Part shown: in pieces, positions 38,071 to 47,940 of the stretch
Numbering within the stretch: position 1 is the stretch's first letter
Layout of the letters: each line of letters begins with the position of its first letter
From: Vibrio sp. PID17_43
GTDB taxonomy: Bacteria > Pseudomonadota > Gammaproteobacteria > Enterobacterales > Vibrionaceae
Direction of reading: 5' to 3'
Assembly (NCBI RefSeq): GCF_002608565.1
Contig: NZ_LIXM01000007.1
Location: 108,550-172,549 of the forward strand
Length of the DNA stretch: 64,000 nt
Notes under the pieces: model-generated
Seen by the model: only the letters and a program-made list of their open reading frames with translations
What the model was told of the DNA's origin: nothing
The model's database searches: none
Program-made: the position numbers and the translations under genes

Positions 38071-39741
38071 TTATGCTGATGGAGGGATGATAAAGCTCAT
38101 TTTAGTAAATTGGTTCTTATCACACGTAATTTTTAGCGCTGAATCACGCCCAAATTGATTTGACAGTCGCTTATCAACAATTTCCAAGCCTAAACCAGAG
38201 TGATTCTCTTGTGGTGGCTCATAGCTGCCAGCATTGTCTTCGACGGTAATCAGGTGACCTTGTGGGTGTGGCTGGCTATAGATTTTTACTTGACCGCCTT
38301 CCAACAGATGAGAAATGCCATGCTTGATTGCATTTTCTACCAGCGGCTGCAAGGTAAAGCTTGGTAGCTTGATGTCGAGTAATGCAGGCTCAATGTTCAT
38401 TTCTACTTCGAGACGATCAGTGAAGCGGGCTTTCTCAATCGAGAGGTAAGCGTTTACGTGGGCTAGCTCTTCTTTTAGCGTCACGGTATTGATATTTTGT
38501 TTTAAGTTGCTGCGGAAGAAGTGCGACAAGTTTTGGATCAGCTCTCGAGCTTTGTCGGGATCACGACGGGTGATGGCACTAATGGTATTTAACGCGTTAA
38601 ACAAGAAATGTGGATTCACCTGAGCATGCAGCAGTTTAATTTCTGCTTGCGCTAATAAAGCTTGCTGCTGTTGGTAATCGCCGTAGAGAATTTGGCTCGA
38701 TAGTAGCTGAGCGATCCCTTCCGCCATCGACATATTTGCAGTGGAGAACAGTTTACGCTTTGGCTCATAAAGCTTAATAGTACCCACCACCTCTTCGCCT
38801 GCCCGCAGTGGGATGATCAGTGCTGAGCCCAGTTTACAGTCTTGTGCCAATGAACATTGGTAGGGGCGTTCACTGCCATCAAGGTAGATGATGTCGTTCT
38901 TCTCCATTGAATCGAGTGTGCTTTGCGATGATATTGGAGTATTTGGCCTATGATGATCATCACCTATGCCAACGAAAGCCAGAATCTTTTCTTGGTCAGT
39001 AATGGCGACCGCACCGACTTTGGTTTCTTCATAGATGATACGGGCAATCTTATCGGCGTTCTCACTGTTAAAGCCGGTACTCAGAATACCGACTGAGCGA
39101 TCGGCGATGCTCAATGCTCGGCGGGAAAAGGTCGCTGAGTACTTTTCAAAAATGGTTTTACGATCTTGCAGAATACTCATGAACAAAGCTGCACCAACTG
39201 AGTTCGCAATGATCATCGGGGCTGCAATAGTTGAAACCAACTCATAGGCTTGGTCGAAGGGTTTGGCGACAGCGAGCAACAGAACCATCTGCACGATTTC
39301 CGCTACAAAAGTGACGCTGAATACCACGCTTGGATTAAACAGCATCGCACCTTTGTTGCGCTTGATGAGGTAAACATGCAGTAAGCCGCCAATCAAGCCT
39401 TCAGCTGTGGTGGAAATCGCGCAGGCTAAATCGGTAAAGCCACCTAAAGTATAGCGATGGATGCCGCCAGTCAGTCCCACGGCGAAGCCAACCACTGGTC
39501 CACCAAACAGTCCTCCCATTACCGCGCCGATAGCACGTGTGTTGGCGATAGCATCGTTGATTTGTAAGCCGAAGTAGGTCCCAAGAATACAAAAGCCAGA
39601 GAAAAGCACATAACAAATGAGCCGATGGCTAAGGCGTGAAGAGATGCTCAGCAGAGGCAAAATGATCGGCGTTTTACTCAGCATGTAAGCCAGCACTAAG
39701 TAAACGCACATTTGTTGCAATAGGGAGATGACCAGTTCCAT
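38071..39741 (-). CDS. btsS: Pyruvate-sensing histidine kinase BtsS (LytS type)
   Basis: This 556-residue inner-membrane kinase has an N-terminal 5TMR-LYT domain (about six spans to residue 190), a GAF-like domain (about 215-360) and a HisKA-like box with the phospho-histidine in VNPHFLFNALNTIS near residue 379. It ends with an HATPase domain (VENAIKHGISHL, GLGLEIVDKRL). E. coli BtsS is a high-affinity pyruvate receptor; family and arrangement suggest the same role. It sits between the CstA-family gene and btsR on one strand. Confidence 0.9.
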   Translation of the reverse strand: MELVISLLQQMCVYLVLAYMLSKTPIILPLLSISSRLSHRLICYVLFSGFCILGTYFGLQINDAIANTRAIGAVMGGLFGGPVVGFAVGLTGGIHRYTLGGFTDLACAISTTAEGLIGGLLHVYLIKRNKGAMLFNPSVVFSVTFVAEIVQMVLLLAVAKPFDQAYELVSTIAAPMIIANSVGAALFMSILQDRKTIFEKYSATFSRRALSIADRSVGILSTGFNSENADKIARIIYEETKVGAVAITDQEKILAFVGIGDDHHRPNTPISSQSTLDSMEKNDIIYLDGSERPYQCSLAQDCKLGSALIIPLRAGEEVVGTIKLYEPKRKLFSTANMSMAEGIAQLLSSQILYGDYQQQQALLAQAEIKLLHAQVNPHFLFNALNTISAITRRDPDKARELIQNLSHFFRSNLKQNINTVTLKEELAHVNAYLSIEKARFTDRLEVEMNIEPALLDIKLPSFTLQPLVENAIKHGISHLLEGGQVKIYSQPHPQGHLITVEDNAGSYEPPQENHSGLGLEIVDKRLSNQFGRDSALKITCDKNQFTKMSFIIPPSA

Positions 39742-39795
39742 AGCGAGCCTAACCTGAAATCGAGATTTTTATTGTATGGGAATTATCTGAGAAAC

Positions 39796-39821
39796 AAAAA
39801 GAGCCTGCGATAGGCAGGCTC
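39796..39821 (-). terminator. Terminator after the CstA-family gene
   Basis: The perfect 8-bp stem GAGCCTGC/GCAGGCTC (39801-39808 with 39814-39821), loop GATAG, is followed on the minus strand by five U residues (plus 39796-39800). It separates the transporter from btsS. Confidence 0.85.
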
Positions 39822-39873
39822 TGTATCTTACCCCATCATGGGTAATGAGTGGGTTGATAAATGGAGGTATCGA

Positions 39874-41358
39874 CTATGCTGTTTCAGAGACCGTTTCTGG
39901 TTTTTCTTCATCGGCGAACTCAGAGTCACCTTTGCCTTTCGAGATTTTGATAACGTAAGCCGCCGCGGCTAGTGCGAACAGAACGCCAGAGATAGTCGAA
40001 ATTTGCATTGGCAGCCCAAAACCTAGGGTGCTGTTGTTCAGAATGAAAGTCACACAAACGGTGGTCATGAACACGGCTGGGATAGTCGTGATCCAGTGCA
40101 GCTTGTTGTGACGCAGTAGGTAAGCTGACGCAGTCCAAAGCATCATTACTGCCGTGGTTTGGTTTGCGAAGCCGAAGTAGCGCCAGATGATGCCGAAGTC
40201 GACTTGAGTCAGGATGCCACCGATAACGAATAGTGGAATAGCCATTAGCAGACGGTTACGCAGTGTTTTCTGTTCCATACCGAAGTATTCAGCAAGAATC
40301 AGACGGCTTGAACGGAACGCAGTGTCACCAGAAGTGATTGGCAGAATAACTACACCAAGGAAAGCAATCACACCACCGAATACGCCTAGCAGACCAAATG
40401 AAGCGCTGTATACCACGTTACCAGGACCGCCGTTCTTCACTGCTTCTGCAAGACCGTCAATTGTACCGAAGAAAGACAGAGCGATAGCACACCAGATTAG
40501 CGCGATAACACCTTCACCAATCATTGCACCGTAGAATACGAAGCGACCGTTCTTCTCGTTTTCCATACAACGCGCCATCAGTGGAGACTGAGTTGCGTGG
40601 AAGCCTGAGATTGCGCCACATGCGATAGTGATAAATAGCGCCGGCCATAGAGGCATGTCGTTCGGGTTCAAGTTAGTGAACATATCGCTCACTTGGAAGT
40701 TACCCATCACTGTGTGCTCGCTAGAGAACGCAACCGCTGTCATTAGACCGACTGACATGAAGATCAGTAGAGCACCGAACAGTGGGTAGAAACGACCGAT
40801 GATTTTGTCTACAGGAACAATTGTCGCGATGATGTAGTAAGCGAAAATTAACACAACCATGGTCGTCATGCTGACGCTTAGGCTGGTTTGGTCGTTGATT
40901 AGGTTCGTGATCATGCCTGCTGGCGCTGATACAAATACCACACCAACAAGAAGCAATAGGACAATGGCAAAGATGTTCATAAAGTGTTTTGCGCCATTAC
41001 CTAGGTAGCGACCGGTAATCGTTGGTACTGATGCACCGCCGTTACGAACAGAAAGCATGCCTGAGAAGTAATCGTGTACCGCACCAGCGAAGATACAACC
41101 TACAACAATCCACAGCATTGCCGCTGGGCCGTATAGGGCACCCATGATTGGACCGAAGATAGGACCAACACCAGCAATGTTAAGTAGCTGAACAAGGTAA
41201 ACGCGTTTGGTTGACATTGGAACGTAGTCAACACCATCCGTTTTAGTATGGGCAGGCGTTTGGCGATTCTCATTGATACCGAAAACTTTCTCAACGAAAG
41301 CGCCGTAGATGAAGTATCCGCCGATGAGGGCTGCGACACAGGTTAGAAACCACATCAT
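39874..41358 (-). CDS. CstA-family pyruvate transporter, BtsU-like
   Basis: This 494-residue inner-membrane protein has about thirteen hydrophobic segments and the CstA signatures LLNIAGVGPIFGPIMGA and VGCIFAGAVHDYFSGM, plus SGFHATQSPLMARC. It is the short form of the family (E. coli BtsT and CstA exceed 700 residues). V. campbellii has a pyruvate transporter, BtsU, of this kind under BtsSR control; the adjacency to btsSR and the array of BtsR-type sites upstream make that assignment likely here. RBS AAGGA lies before ATG 41358; a second ATG follows directly. Confidence 0.88.
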   Translation of the reverse strand: MMWFLTCVAALIGGYFIYGAFVEKVFGINENRQTPAHTKTDGVDYVPMSTKRVYLVQLLNIAGVGPIFGPIMGALYGPAAMLWIVVGCIFAGAVHDYFSGMLSVRNGGASVPTITGRYLGNGAKHFMNIFAIVLLLLVGVVFVSAPAGMITNLINDQTSLSVSMTTMVVLIFAYYIIATIVPVDKIIGRFYPLFGALLIFMSVGLMTAVAFSSEHTVMGNFQVSDMFTNLNPNDMPLWPALFITIACGAISGFHATQSPLMARCMENEKNGRFVFYGAMIGEGVIALIWCAIALSFFGTIDGLAEAVKNGGPGNVVYSASFGLLGVFGGVIAFLGVVILPITSGDTAFRSSRLILAEYFGMEQKTLRNRLLMAIPLFVIGGILTQVDFGIIWRYFGFANQTTAVMMLWTASAYLLRHNKLHWITTIPAVFMTTVCVTFILNNSTLGFGLPMQISTISGVLFALAAAAYVIKISKGKGDSEFADEEKPETVSETA

Positions 41359-41450
41359 AGCAATTGTCCTTGGGTTATTAGGTAGGGTAATTTTTTAAGC
41401 TCAAGATGTATGGTATTCGCCTCTTTTGTTAAGTGCATTCGCTCAGTGGA

Positions 41451-41618
41451 TGAGTGGTCGAATAGAGAAGCGAGTGGTCGATATAAAGATTAAGTGGTTT
41501 TATCGTTTGCTTAGTGGCTATGCTAAGGATTGAGTGGTTGCTATCAAGGGTAAGCGGTTACCTCAAGAGTTAAGTGGTGAAATCGACAGATAAGCGGCAA
41601 ACCACAGGCTTTAGTGGT
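41451..41618. promoter_or_regulatory. Nine-unit, 20-bp-phased array of BtsR-type half-sites
   Basis: On the plus strand the octamer TRAGYGGT (ACCRCTYA in the direction of the CstA-family gene) occurs at 41451, 41471, 41491, 41511, 41531, 41551, 41571, 41591 and 41611, exactly every 20 bp. Five units are perfect (41451, 41491, 41531, 41551, 41571), three have one mismatch (41471, 41591, 41611) and one has two (41511). The 12-bp spacers are unrelated. The published E. coli BtsR (YehT) site is ACC(G/A)CT(C/T)A twice, spaced 13-16 bp. A degenerate tenth unit may lie at 41430. Confidence 0.85.
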
Positions 41619-41653
41619 AAGCTTGTTAGGAAACAACTAGTTAAGGAAGAATA

Positions 41654-41995
41654 ATGGAAAAGGTAACGTTAGGCTTGGCGCTGGCTTTACTGGCGGGATG
41701 TGCGGCAACCACGGAAGAACTGGCGCAATCCGGTGACTGGTATCAGATTGGCTATCAAGATGGTATCACTGGGCATACATCACGTACGATGAAAGATCTC
41801 AGTGCGTTAGGTAACGCAAAGCAAGGTGATTACGACCAAGGATATTTGGAAGGGGTTGCCGAGTACTGTAATCCAGACTTCGCGTACCAGATGGGCTTGT
41901 CTGGTCAGTACTACGAAGGTGTATGCGAAGGCACACCGCAAGCGCAGAAGTTCCGTATGGAATGGCAACGCGGTTGGAACGAATACAGTAACTAA
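41654..41995 (+). CDS. DUF2799 lipoprotein
   Basis: This 113-residue protein has a short lipoprotein signal ending LALLAGC (Lgt/LspA-processed cysteine at residue 16). A Tyr/Gly-rich DUF2799 domain follows: GDWYQIGYQDGITG, GDYDQGYLEGVAEYC and GLSGQYYEGVCEG, which look like repeated YxxGxxxG units. Two extra cysteines could form a disulfide. It is probably an outer-membrane lipoprotein of unknown role. AAGGAAG precedes ATG 41654. The last BtsR-type unit ends 35 bp before its start, so it may share BtsR control. Confidence 0.82.
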   Translation: MEKVTLGLALALLAGCAATTEELAQSGDWYQIGYQDGITGHTSRTMKDLSALGNAKQGDYDQGYLEGVAEYCNPDFAYQMGLSGQYYEGVCEGTPQAQKFRMEWQRGWNEYSN

Positions 41996-42186
41996 TAGCA
42001 TCGTAGTAACTCTTTGCTCATATTAGCTTTTTACAACGCCCGATGACAGCGTTAACTTTTCGTTTCAAAGTAAATTGATTGTAGAATAACTACTTATCGA
42101 AATTTTTCGCCTTGTTCTCAAACGCTTTTCCTACGCTACTTCTGATCACTTATTTACAATGATTTGTATAACAATGATCAGCATCG

Positions 42187-42207
42187 AAAGGAGACCACTT
42201 GGTCTCC
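42187..42207 (-). terminator. Terminator after murQ
   Basis: GGAGACC (42190-42196) pairs with GGTCTCC (42201-42207), loop ACTT. On the minus strand only UUU follows. It is located 7 bp past the murQ stop. Confidence 0.6.
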
Positions 42208-42213
42208 TCTGGT

Positions 42214-43146
<933 letters not shown>

Positions 43147-43204
43147 TTAAGCCTTTTGAATACTGAATTCGTTTCATTTCGAAGTTGTGTCTGGCACAAC
43201 GCAT

Positions 43205-44317
43205 TTAGTTTTTAGGATAGAGTACACCGAGTGAAGCAAGGCGACTCGCGCCCGTTACTTCCGGTAAATTGCTTGGCAGCCCATCAATGTGGCGCTGCGC
43301 AAGCCAAGCAAATGCCATGGCTTCCATATAGTCAGCATCAACGCCCTTGTCATTTGTTGTTGCCACTTCCCATTTTGGTAGACGTTCCGCTAGACGTTGC
43401 ATTAGTAATGGATTTCTCGCTCCGCCGCCACATACTAATAGCTGAGGTGTTTGACCATAAGTGAATTTTTCCACTTCGTTTGCAATCGTCACGGCAGAGT
43501 ATTCACACAGCGTGCGTTGTACATCTTGTGCGGAGGTATTGTGGTGATCTAACTGTTGATGTAGCCAATCGATATTGAATAGCTCTCGCCCTGTGCTCTT
43601 AGGCGCCGACATAGCAAGGTAAGGCGCTTCCAAGAGTTGAGTTAGCAAAGCAGAGTCGATGGTGCCTTGTAGAGCAAATTGCGCGTCTTTGTCGAAGCCT
43701 TGTCCGGTATGCTGCTCACACCATACATCCATTAGCATATTGCCCGGACCTGTATCATAACCAATGACAGGTTGCTGAGGATGCAGGACGGAGATATTGG
43801 CAATACCTCCAATGTTGAGCACTACTGTTGTGGAGTCTTGCATCGCAAAGATGCTTTTGTGGAAAGCCGGCACGAGTGGCGCTCCTTGTCCGCCAAGCGC
43901 CATGTCTTTACGGCGGAAGTCGGCCACGGTATCAATGCCAGTCTTTACTGCAATGATGTTGGCATCTCCTAGTTGGGTGGTGAAGGGCAGATCGCCAGTT
44001 GGTTGATGGAACACGGTTTGACCATGATTGCCTATGGCTCGAATTTGCTCTGCAGAATAGCCCGACTTATCCAACAGCTGTAAAACCGCATCAGCAAACA
44101 GATGCCCAAGCTGATGGTCGAGCTCGCCAATGGCTTTGAGATTCGTGTCTTGCCCTGTGCAAACCGATAATAGCGTCTGCTTGATAGGAGCGGGCATTGG
44201 ATAGTCATCGTGTGCGATTAAGCGAACACGGTTATCTTCGATTTCAACCAGTGCGGTATCTACGCCGTCCATGCTGGTTCCAGACATCACACCGATATAC
44301 AGTTTGTTAAGATTCAC
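43205..44317 (-). CDS. anmK: Anhydro-N-acetylmuramic acid kinase
   Basis: This 370-residue kinase (E. coli 369) hydrolyses and phosphorylates anhydroMurNAc to MurNAc-6-P. The N-terminus MNLNKLYIGVMSGTSMDGVD contains the ATP-binding loop; GNHGQTVFHQP, VADFRRKDMALGGQGAPLVP and NIGGIANIS follow. The GTG at 44317 was chosen because it gives the family length; a TTG at 44332 is also in frame. It is upstream of murQ and divergent from nagZ, which supplies its substrate. Confidence 0.94.
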   Translation of the reverse strand: MNLNKLYIGVMSGTSMDGVDTALVEIEDNRVRLIAHDDYPMPAPIKQTLLSVCTGQDTNLKAIGELDHQLGHLFADAVLQLLDKSGYSAEQIRAIGNHGQTVFHQPTGDLPFTTQLGDANIIAVKTGIDTVADFRRKDMALGGQGAPLVPAFHKSIFAMQDSTTVVLNIGGIANISVLHPQQPVIGYDTGPGNMLMDVWCEQHTGQGFDKDAQFALQGTIDSALLTQLLEAPYLAMSAPKSTGRELFNIDWLHQQLDHHNTSAQDVQRTLCEYSAVTIANEVEKFTYGQTPQLLVCGGGARNPLLMQRLAERLPKWEVATTNDKGVDADYMEAMAFAWLAQRHIDGLPSNLPEVTGASRLASLGVLYPKN

Positions 44318-44417
44318 AGCCAATTCCGTCAATTCTTCGATTCACTTATTGTAAAGCAATTCTGAAGCGAATAACCTCATCGAATACGAGATATTCAGCC
44401 GATTTTGAGGAGAAAAA

Positions 44418-45401
44418 ATGGGACCGTTATGGGTTGATGTTGCAGGCTATGAACTGACTGCGGAAGACAGAGAAATTTTGGAACATCCAACGGTTGGTGG
44501 CTTGATCTTATTTACTCGCAATTATCATGATAGCGAGCAGCTTCAAGCGCTTACCCAATCCATCCGCGAAGCGGCTAAGCGACCGATTTTGATTGGTGTG
44601 GATCAAGAAGGGGGACGAGTTCAGCGTTTTCGTGAAGGGTTCTCTTTGATTCCTTCAGCAGATGAATACGCCAAACACCAAAATGGCGAAGAACTAGCAC
44701 GTATGGGCGGTTGGTTAATGGCGGCAGAGCTGATTGCTCATGGTATTGACTTGAGCTTCGCGCCAGTGCTCGATAAAGGTCACCAATGTAAAGCGATTGG
44801 TAGCCGTGCCTTTGGTGAAGATATGGACACCATTTTACGTCATAGCACCGCTTACATGCAGGGCATGAAGAGTGTCGGTATGGCAACAACGGGCAAGCAC
44901 TTCCCGGGTCATGGTGGTGTGATTGCCGATTCACATCTAGAGACGCCATACGATGAGCGTAGCGATATCTTTGAGCAAGACCTAGCCATTTTCAAAGCGC
45001 AAATCGATTCTGGCATCTTAGATGCGATGATGCCTGCTCATGTCATCTTTCCAAATTATGATGACCAACCCGCAAGTGGTTCTGAGTATTGGCTAAAACA
45101 AATCCTGCGCCAGCAACTTGGTTTTAAAGGTTTGATCTTCTCCGATGATTTGACCATGGAAGGTGCTGCGATCATGGGTGGCCCTGCTCAGCGTGGTGCA
45201 CAAGCATTAAACGCTGGCTGCGACATGCTGCTGGTTTGCAACAAACGCGATGCACAAGTCGAAGTGCTTGATAATCTGCCAATCACTTCTGTTCCTCTTG
45301 CTGAGACCTTGTTGAAGAAGCAAGGCTTTTCTCTAAGCGATCTAAAACTCTCGCAAGAGTGGAAAGAAGCCTCTGAAGCCATGGAACGATTGATTGGCTA
45401 A
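44418..45401 (+). CDS. nagZ: Beta-N-acetylhexosaminidase NagZ
   Basis: This 327-residue cytoplasmic GH3 enzyme has the active-site loop [14 protein letters not shown] and the nucleophile aspartate in [13 protein letters not shown]. It cleaves GlcNAc from anhydro-muropeptides in recycling and thus influences ampC-type induction in other bacteria. GAGGAG lies 7 nt before ATG 44418. It is divergent from anmK-murQ, with only 100 bp for both promoters. Confidence 0.95.
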   Translation: MGPLWVDVAGYELTAEDREILEHPTVGGLILFTRNYHDSEQLQALTQSIREAAKRPILIGVDQEGGRVQRFREGFSLIPSADEYAKHQNGEELARMGGWLMAAELIAHGIDLSFAPVLDKGHQCKAIGSRAFGEDMDTILRHSTAYMQGMKSVGMATTGKHFPGHGGVIADSHLETPYDERSDIFEQDLAIFKAQIDSGILDAMMPAHVIFPNYDDQPASGSEYWLKQILRQQLGFKGLIFSDDLTMEGAAIMGGPAQRGAQALNAGCDMLLVCNKRDAQVEVLDNLPITSVPLAETLLKKQGFSLSDLKLSQEWKEASEAMERLIG

Positions 45402-45468
45402 CCATTTCACCTCTGAATAATGGTGTGTTCAGGGGGAGACGTAAATTTTCAAAAAAAAAGCCCATTTA

Positions 45469-45495
45469 AAGCCGAAGTGCCCTGAGCTTCGGCTT
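45469..45495. repeat. Inverted repeat between nagZ and aroF
   Basis: AAGCCGAAG (45469-45477) pairs with CTTCGGCTT (45487-45495), loop TGCCCTGAG. It has no T-run on the plus strand, so it is a weak candidate for a nagZ terminator. Confidence 0.45.
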
Positions 45496-45504
45496 CCTCT
45501 CTGG

Positions 45505-45545
45505 TGTAAACTTTAATTTGCACTAAATGTTTTTTATTGTATACA
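45505..45545 (+). promoter_or_regulatory. TyrR boxes upstream of aroF
   Basis: TGTAAA-N6-TTTGCA (45505-45522) differs from the TyrR consensus TGTAAA-N6-TTTACA at one position. A weaker match, TGTTTT-N6-TATACA (45528-45545), lies 23 bp on. Such paired strong and weak boxes are typical of TyrR-repressed genes. The gene downstream, aroF, is a classic TyrR target. Confidence 0.6.
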
Positions 45546-45614
45546 GTTGTAATTCTTTTTTAGCCTGTTATCTTGTTGGTTAAGCTTAGTTGTCTCGCTA
45601 AGGAACTGGCTTGG

Positions 45615-45632
45615 TGTAAAAATAAGTATACA
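45615..45632 (+). promoter_or_regulatory. TyrR box directly before the aroF ribosome-binding site
   Basis: TGTAAA-N6-TATACA (45615-45632) has one mismatch to the TyrR consensus. It ends next to the AGGGA ribosome-binding site (45632-45636), so it must lie downstream of the promoter. Confidence 0.6.
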
Positions 45633-45641
45633 GGGAAGGTT

Positions 45642-46715
45642 ATGCAAAGAAGTGAATTGAGCAACATCAACATCAGCGAAGAACAAGTACTGATCACGCC
45701 TGAGGAGCTAAAAGTTAAGCTTCCTCTAAGTGAAAAGGCACGCCGTTTCATTCAAGAGTCTCGTCAAACTATTGCTGACATCATTCACAAGAAAGATCAT
45801 CGTCTACTTATTGTATGTGGACCATGTTCTATCCATGACTTAGAGGCAGCGAAGGATTACGCTAAGCGTTTAAAAGCGCTTTCAGAACAACTAAGCGACC
45901 AACTGTATATTGTAATGCGTGTTTACTTTGAGAAGCCTCGAACCACCGTTGGTTGGAAAGGCCTGATCAATGACCCACACCTAGACGGCAGCTTCGACAT
46001 TGAACATGGTCTGCATGTTGGTCGTGAATTGCTGGTGGAACTGGCAGAGATGGAAATCCCGCTAGCAACAGAAGCCCTTGACCCAATCAGCCCGCAATAC
46101 CTTGCTGATACCTTTAGCTGGGCAGCAATTGGTGCTCGCACAACGGAATCACAAACTCACCGTGAGATGGCAAGTGGTCTCTCTATGCCTATCGGATTTA
46201 AAAATGGTACGGACGGCAGTTTGGCTACGGCGATCAACGCTATGCAAGCCGCCTCTTCGAGTCACCGCTTCATGGGGATAAACCGCGAAGGCCAAGTGGC
46301 GCTACTGACCACACAAGGTAACCCGAATGGCCACGTGATTTTGCGCGGTGGCAAACAAACCAACTACGATTCAGTTTCTGTCACCGAGTGTGAGCAAGAT
46401 ATGGCGAAGTTTGGTTTAGATGCATCATTGATGGTGGACTGCAGCCACGCGAACTCACGTAAAGATTACCGCCGCCAGCCATTAGTCGCAGAAGACGTGA
46501 TTCACCAAATCCGTGAGGGTAATAAGTCGATCATCGGTTTGATGATTGAGAGCCATATCAATGAAGGTAACCAATCTTCAGACCTTGCACTTGAAGAGAT
46601 GAAATACGGCGTATCGATCACCGACGCATGTATCAATTGGGATTCAACTGAGGCACTATTACGTCATGCACATGAAGAGCTGGTGCCTTTCTTAGAGACT
46701 CGTCTTAAAGGCTAA
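45642..46715 (+). CDS. aroF: DAHP synthase, tyrosine-sensitive type (AroF)
   Basis: This 357-residue enzyme starts the shikimate pathway by joining PEP and erythrose-4-phosphate. Blocks include VCGPCSIHDLEAA, MRVYFEKPRTTVGWKGLIND, GARTTESQTHREMASGLSMP and MVDCSHANSRKDYRRQP. It is closest to AroF, and tyrA follows after 25 bp, as in the E. coli aroF-tyrA operon. ATG 45642 was chosen by homology and AGGGA 5 nt upstream; the longer frame from 45573 crosses the regulatory region. TyrR boxes upstream suggest tyrosine repression. Confidence 0.94.
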   Translation: MQRSELSNINISEEQVLITPEELKVKLPLSEKARRFIQESRQTIADIIHKKDHRLLIVCGPCSIHDLEAAKDYAKRLKALSEQLSDQLYIVMRVYFEKPRTTVGWKGLINDPHLDGSFDIEHGLHVGRELLVELAEMEIPLATEALDPISPQYLADTFSWAAIGARTTESQTHREMASGLSMPIGFKNGTDGSLATAINAMQAASSSHRFMGINREGQVALLTTQGNPNGHVILRGGKQTNYDSVSVTECEQDMAKFGLDASLMVDCSHANSRKDYRRQPLVAEDVIHQIREGNKSIIGLMIESHINEGNQSSDLALEEMKYGVSITDACINWDSTEALLRHAHEELVPFLETRLKG

Positions 46716-46740
46716 AACGGAACTAATTTAAGGAACATCA

Positions 46741-47868
46741 ATGGCAGTTGAACTTAACGCATTACGCGATCAAATTGATGCGGTCGACAAGCAAATGTTG
46801 GATCTACTGGCTCAGCGTTTAGCATTAGTAGAGAAAGTGGGTGACGTAAAAAGCGAACACGGTTTGCCAATTTACGCCCCTGATCGTGAGGCAGCAATGC
46901 TGGCGTCACGACGAGCTGAAGCTGAAAAAATGGGGATTCCTCCACAGCTGATTGAAGACATTCTTCGTCGAATCATGCGTGAGTCTTATGCCAGCGAGAA
47001 AGATTCTGGTTTTAAGTGTTTGAACCCTGAATTGCGCTCAGTGGTTATTATTGGTGGTAATGGTCAGCTAGGTGGTCTGTTTGGCCGAATGTTCAAGCTA
47101 TCTGGTTACCAAGTAAAAGTGCTGGGCAGCAAAGACTGGGATCACGCGGATGATATCCTAAAAGATGCGGGGCTGATTGTGGTTACTGTGCCGATTCACC
47201 TAACAGAAGGTGTGATTGAAAAGCTAGGTAACCTGCCAAAAGACTGTATTTTGTGTGACCTGACTTCTATCAAGTACAAGCCTTTGCAAGCAATGCTGAA
47301 TGTACACCAAGGCCCAGTAGTTGGTTTGCACCCAATGTTTGGCCCAGATGTATCAAGCTTGGCAAAACAGGTGATCGTGTACTGCGATGGTCGTGGCAAC
47401 GAGCAATACCAATGGCTATTGCAGCAGCTTGGTATTTGGGGAGCAAGCCTGTGCCAAATCGATGCGCAAGAGCATGATCATGGCATGACACTGATTCAGG
47501 CGTTGCGTCACTTCACTTCATTTGCTTACGGCATGCACCTAAGCAAAGAGAATCCAAACCTTGAACAGCTGTTAAAACTGAGTTCGCCAATTTACCGTTT
47601 GGAGTTAGCGATGGTAGGGCGTCTGTTTGGTCAGGACCCACATCTCTACGGTGATATCATTCTTTCGTCGCAAGAGAACATCGACATGATTAAGCGATTC
47701 CACCAACGTTTTGGGGAGGCGCTAAGCATCCTAGATAGCAAAGACAAAGCAGAGTTTGTTGAAAGCTTTGAGCAAGTGAGTGATTGGTTTGGTGATTACT
47801 CTCAGCAATTTATGCATGAGAGCCAAAACCTGTTAAAACAAGCCAACGACAATATTCACCGCGGATAA
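46741..47868 (+). CDS. tyrA: T-protein: chorismate mutase/prephenate dehydrogenase
   Basis: This 375-residue bifunctional enzyme has an N-terminal AroQ chorismate mutase ([19 protein letters not shown], residues 1-90). A prephenate dehydrogenase follows, with nucleotide-binding loop [17 protein letters not shown] and active-site region [16 protein letters not shown]. It makes 4-hydroxyphenylpyruvate for tyrosine. It is the second gene of the aroF-tyrA operon and ends at a strong terminator. Confidence 0.96.
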   Translation: MAVELNALRDQIDAVDKQMLDLLAQRLALVEKVGDVKSEHGLPIYAPDREAAMLASRRAEAEKMGIPPQLIEDILRRIMRESYASEKDSGFKCLNPELRSVVIIGGNGQLGGLFGRMFKLSGYQVKVLGSKDWDHADDILKDAGLIVVTVPIHLTEGVIEKLGNLPKDCILCDLTSIKYKPLQAMLNVHQGPVVGLHPMFGPDVSSLAKQVIVYCDGRGNEQYQWLLQQLGIWGASLCQIDAQEHDHGMTLIQALRHFTSFAYGMHLSKENPNLEQLLKLSSPIYRLELAMVGRLFGQDPHLYGDIILSSQENIDMIKRFHQRFGEALSILDSKDKAEFVESFEQVSDWFGDYSQQFMHESQNLLKQANDNIHRG

Positions 47869-47886
47869 TTGCTGGTTTGAATGATA

Positions 47887-47917
47887 AAAAGAGCAGCGTC
47901 GCAAGGCTGCTCTTTTT
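47887..47917. terminator. Terminator after tyrA
   Basis: AAAAGAGCAGC (47887-47897) pairs with GCTGCTCTTTT (47906-47916), with further T residues. It lies between the convergent tyrA and M23 peptidase genes. Confidence 0.9.
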
Positions 47918-47940
47918 TGTTGCACTGAAGCCAACTTCTA

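Noticed and set aside
41451..41618. CRISPR array or plasmid-type iterons
   Set aside because: Units are 8 bp with 12-bp spacers, far too short for CRISPR, and no cas or replication gene is near. The octamer fits a LytTR (BtsR) site and btsR is adjacent.
45441..45500. Strong terminator after nagZ
   Set aside because: The hairpin 45469-45495 has no T-run after it, and the A-run before it does not fit a minus-strand gene ending there.
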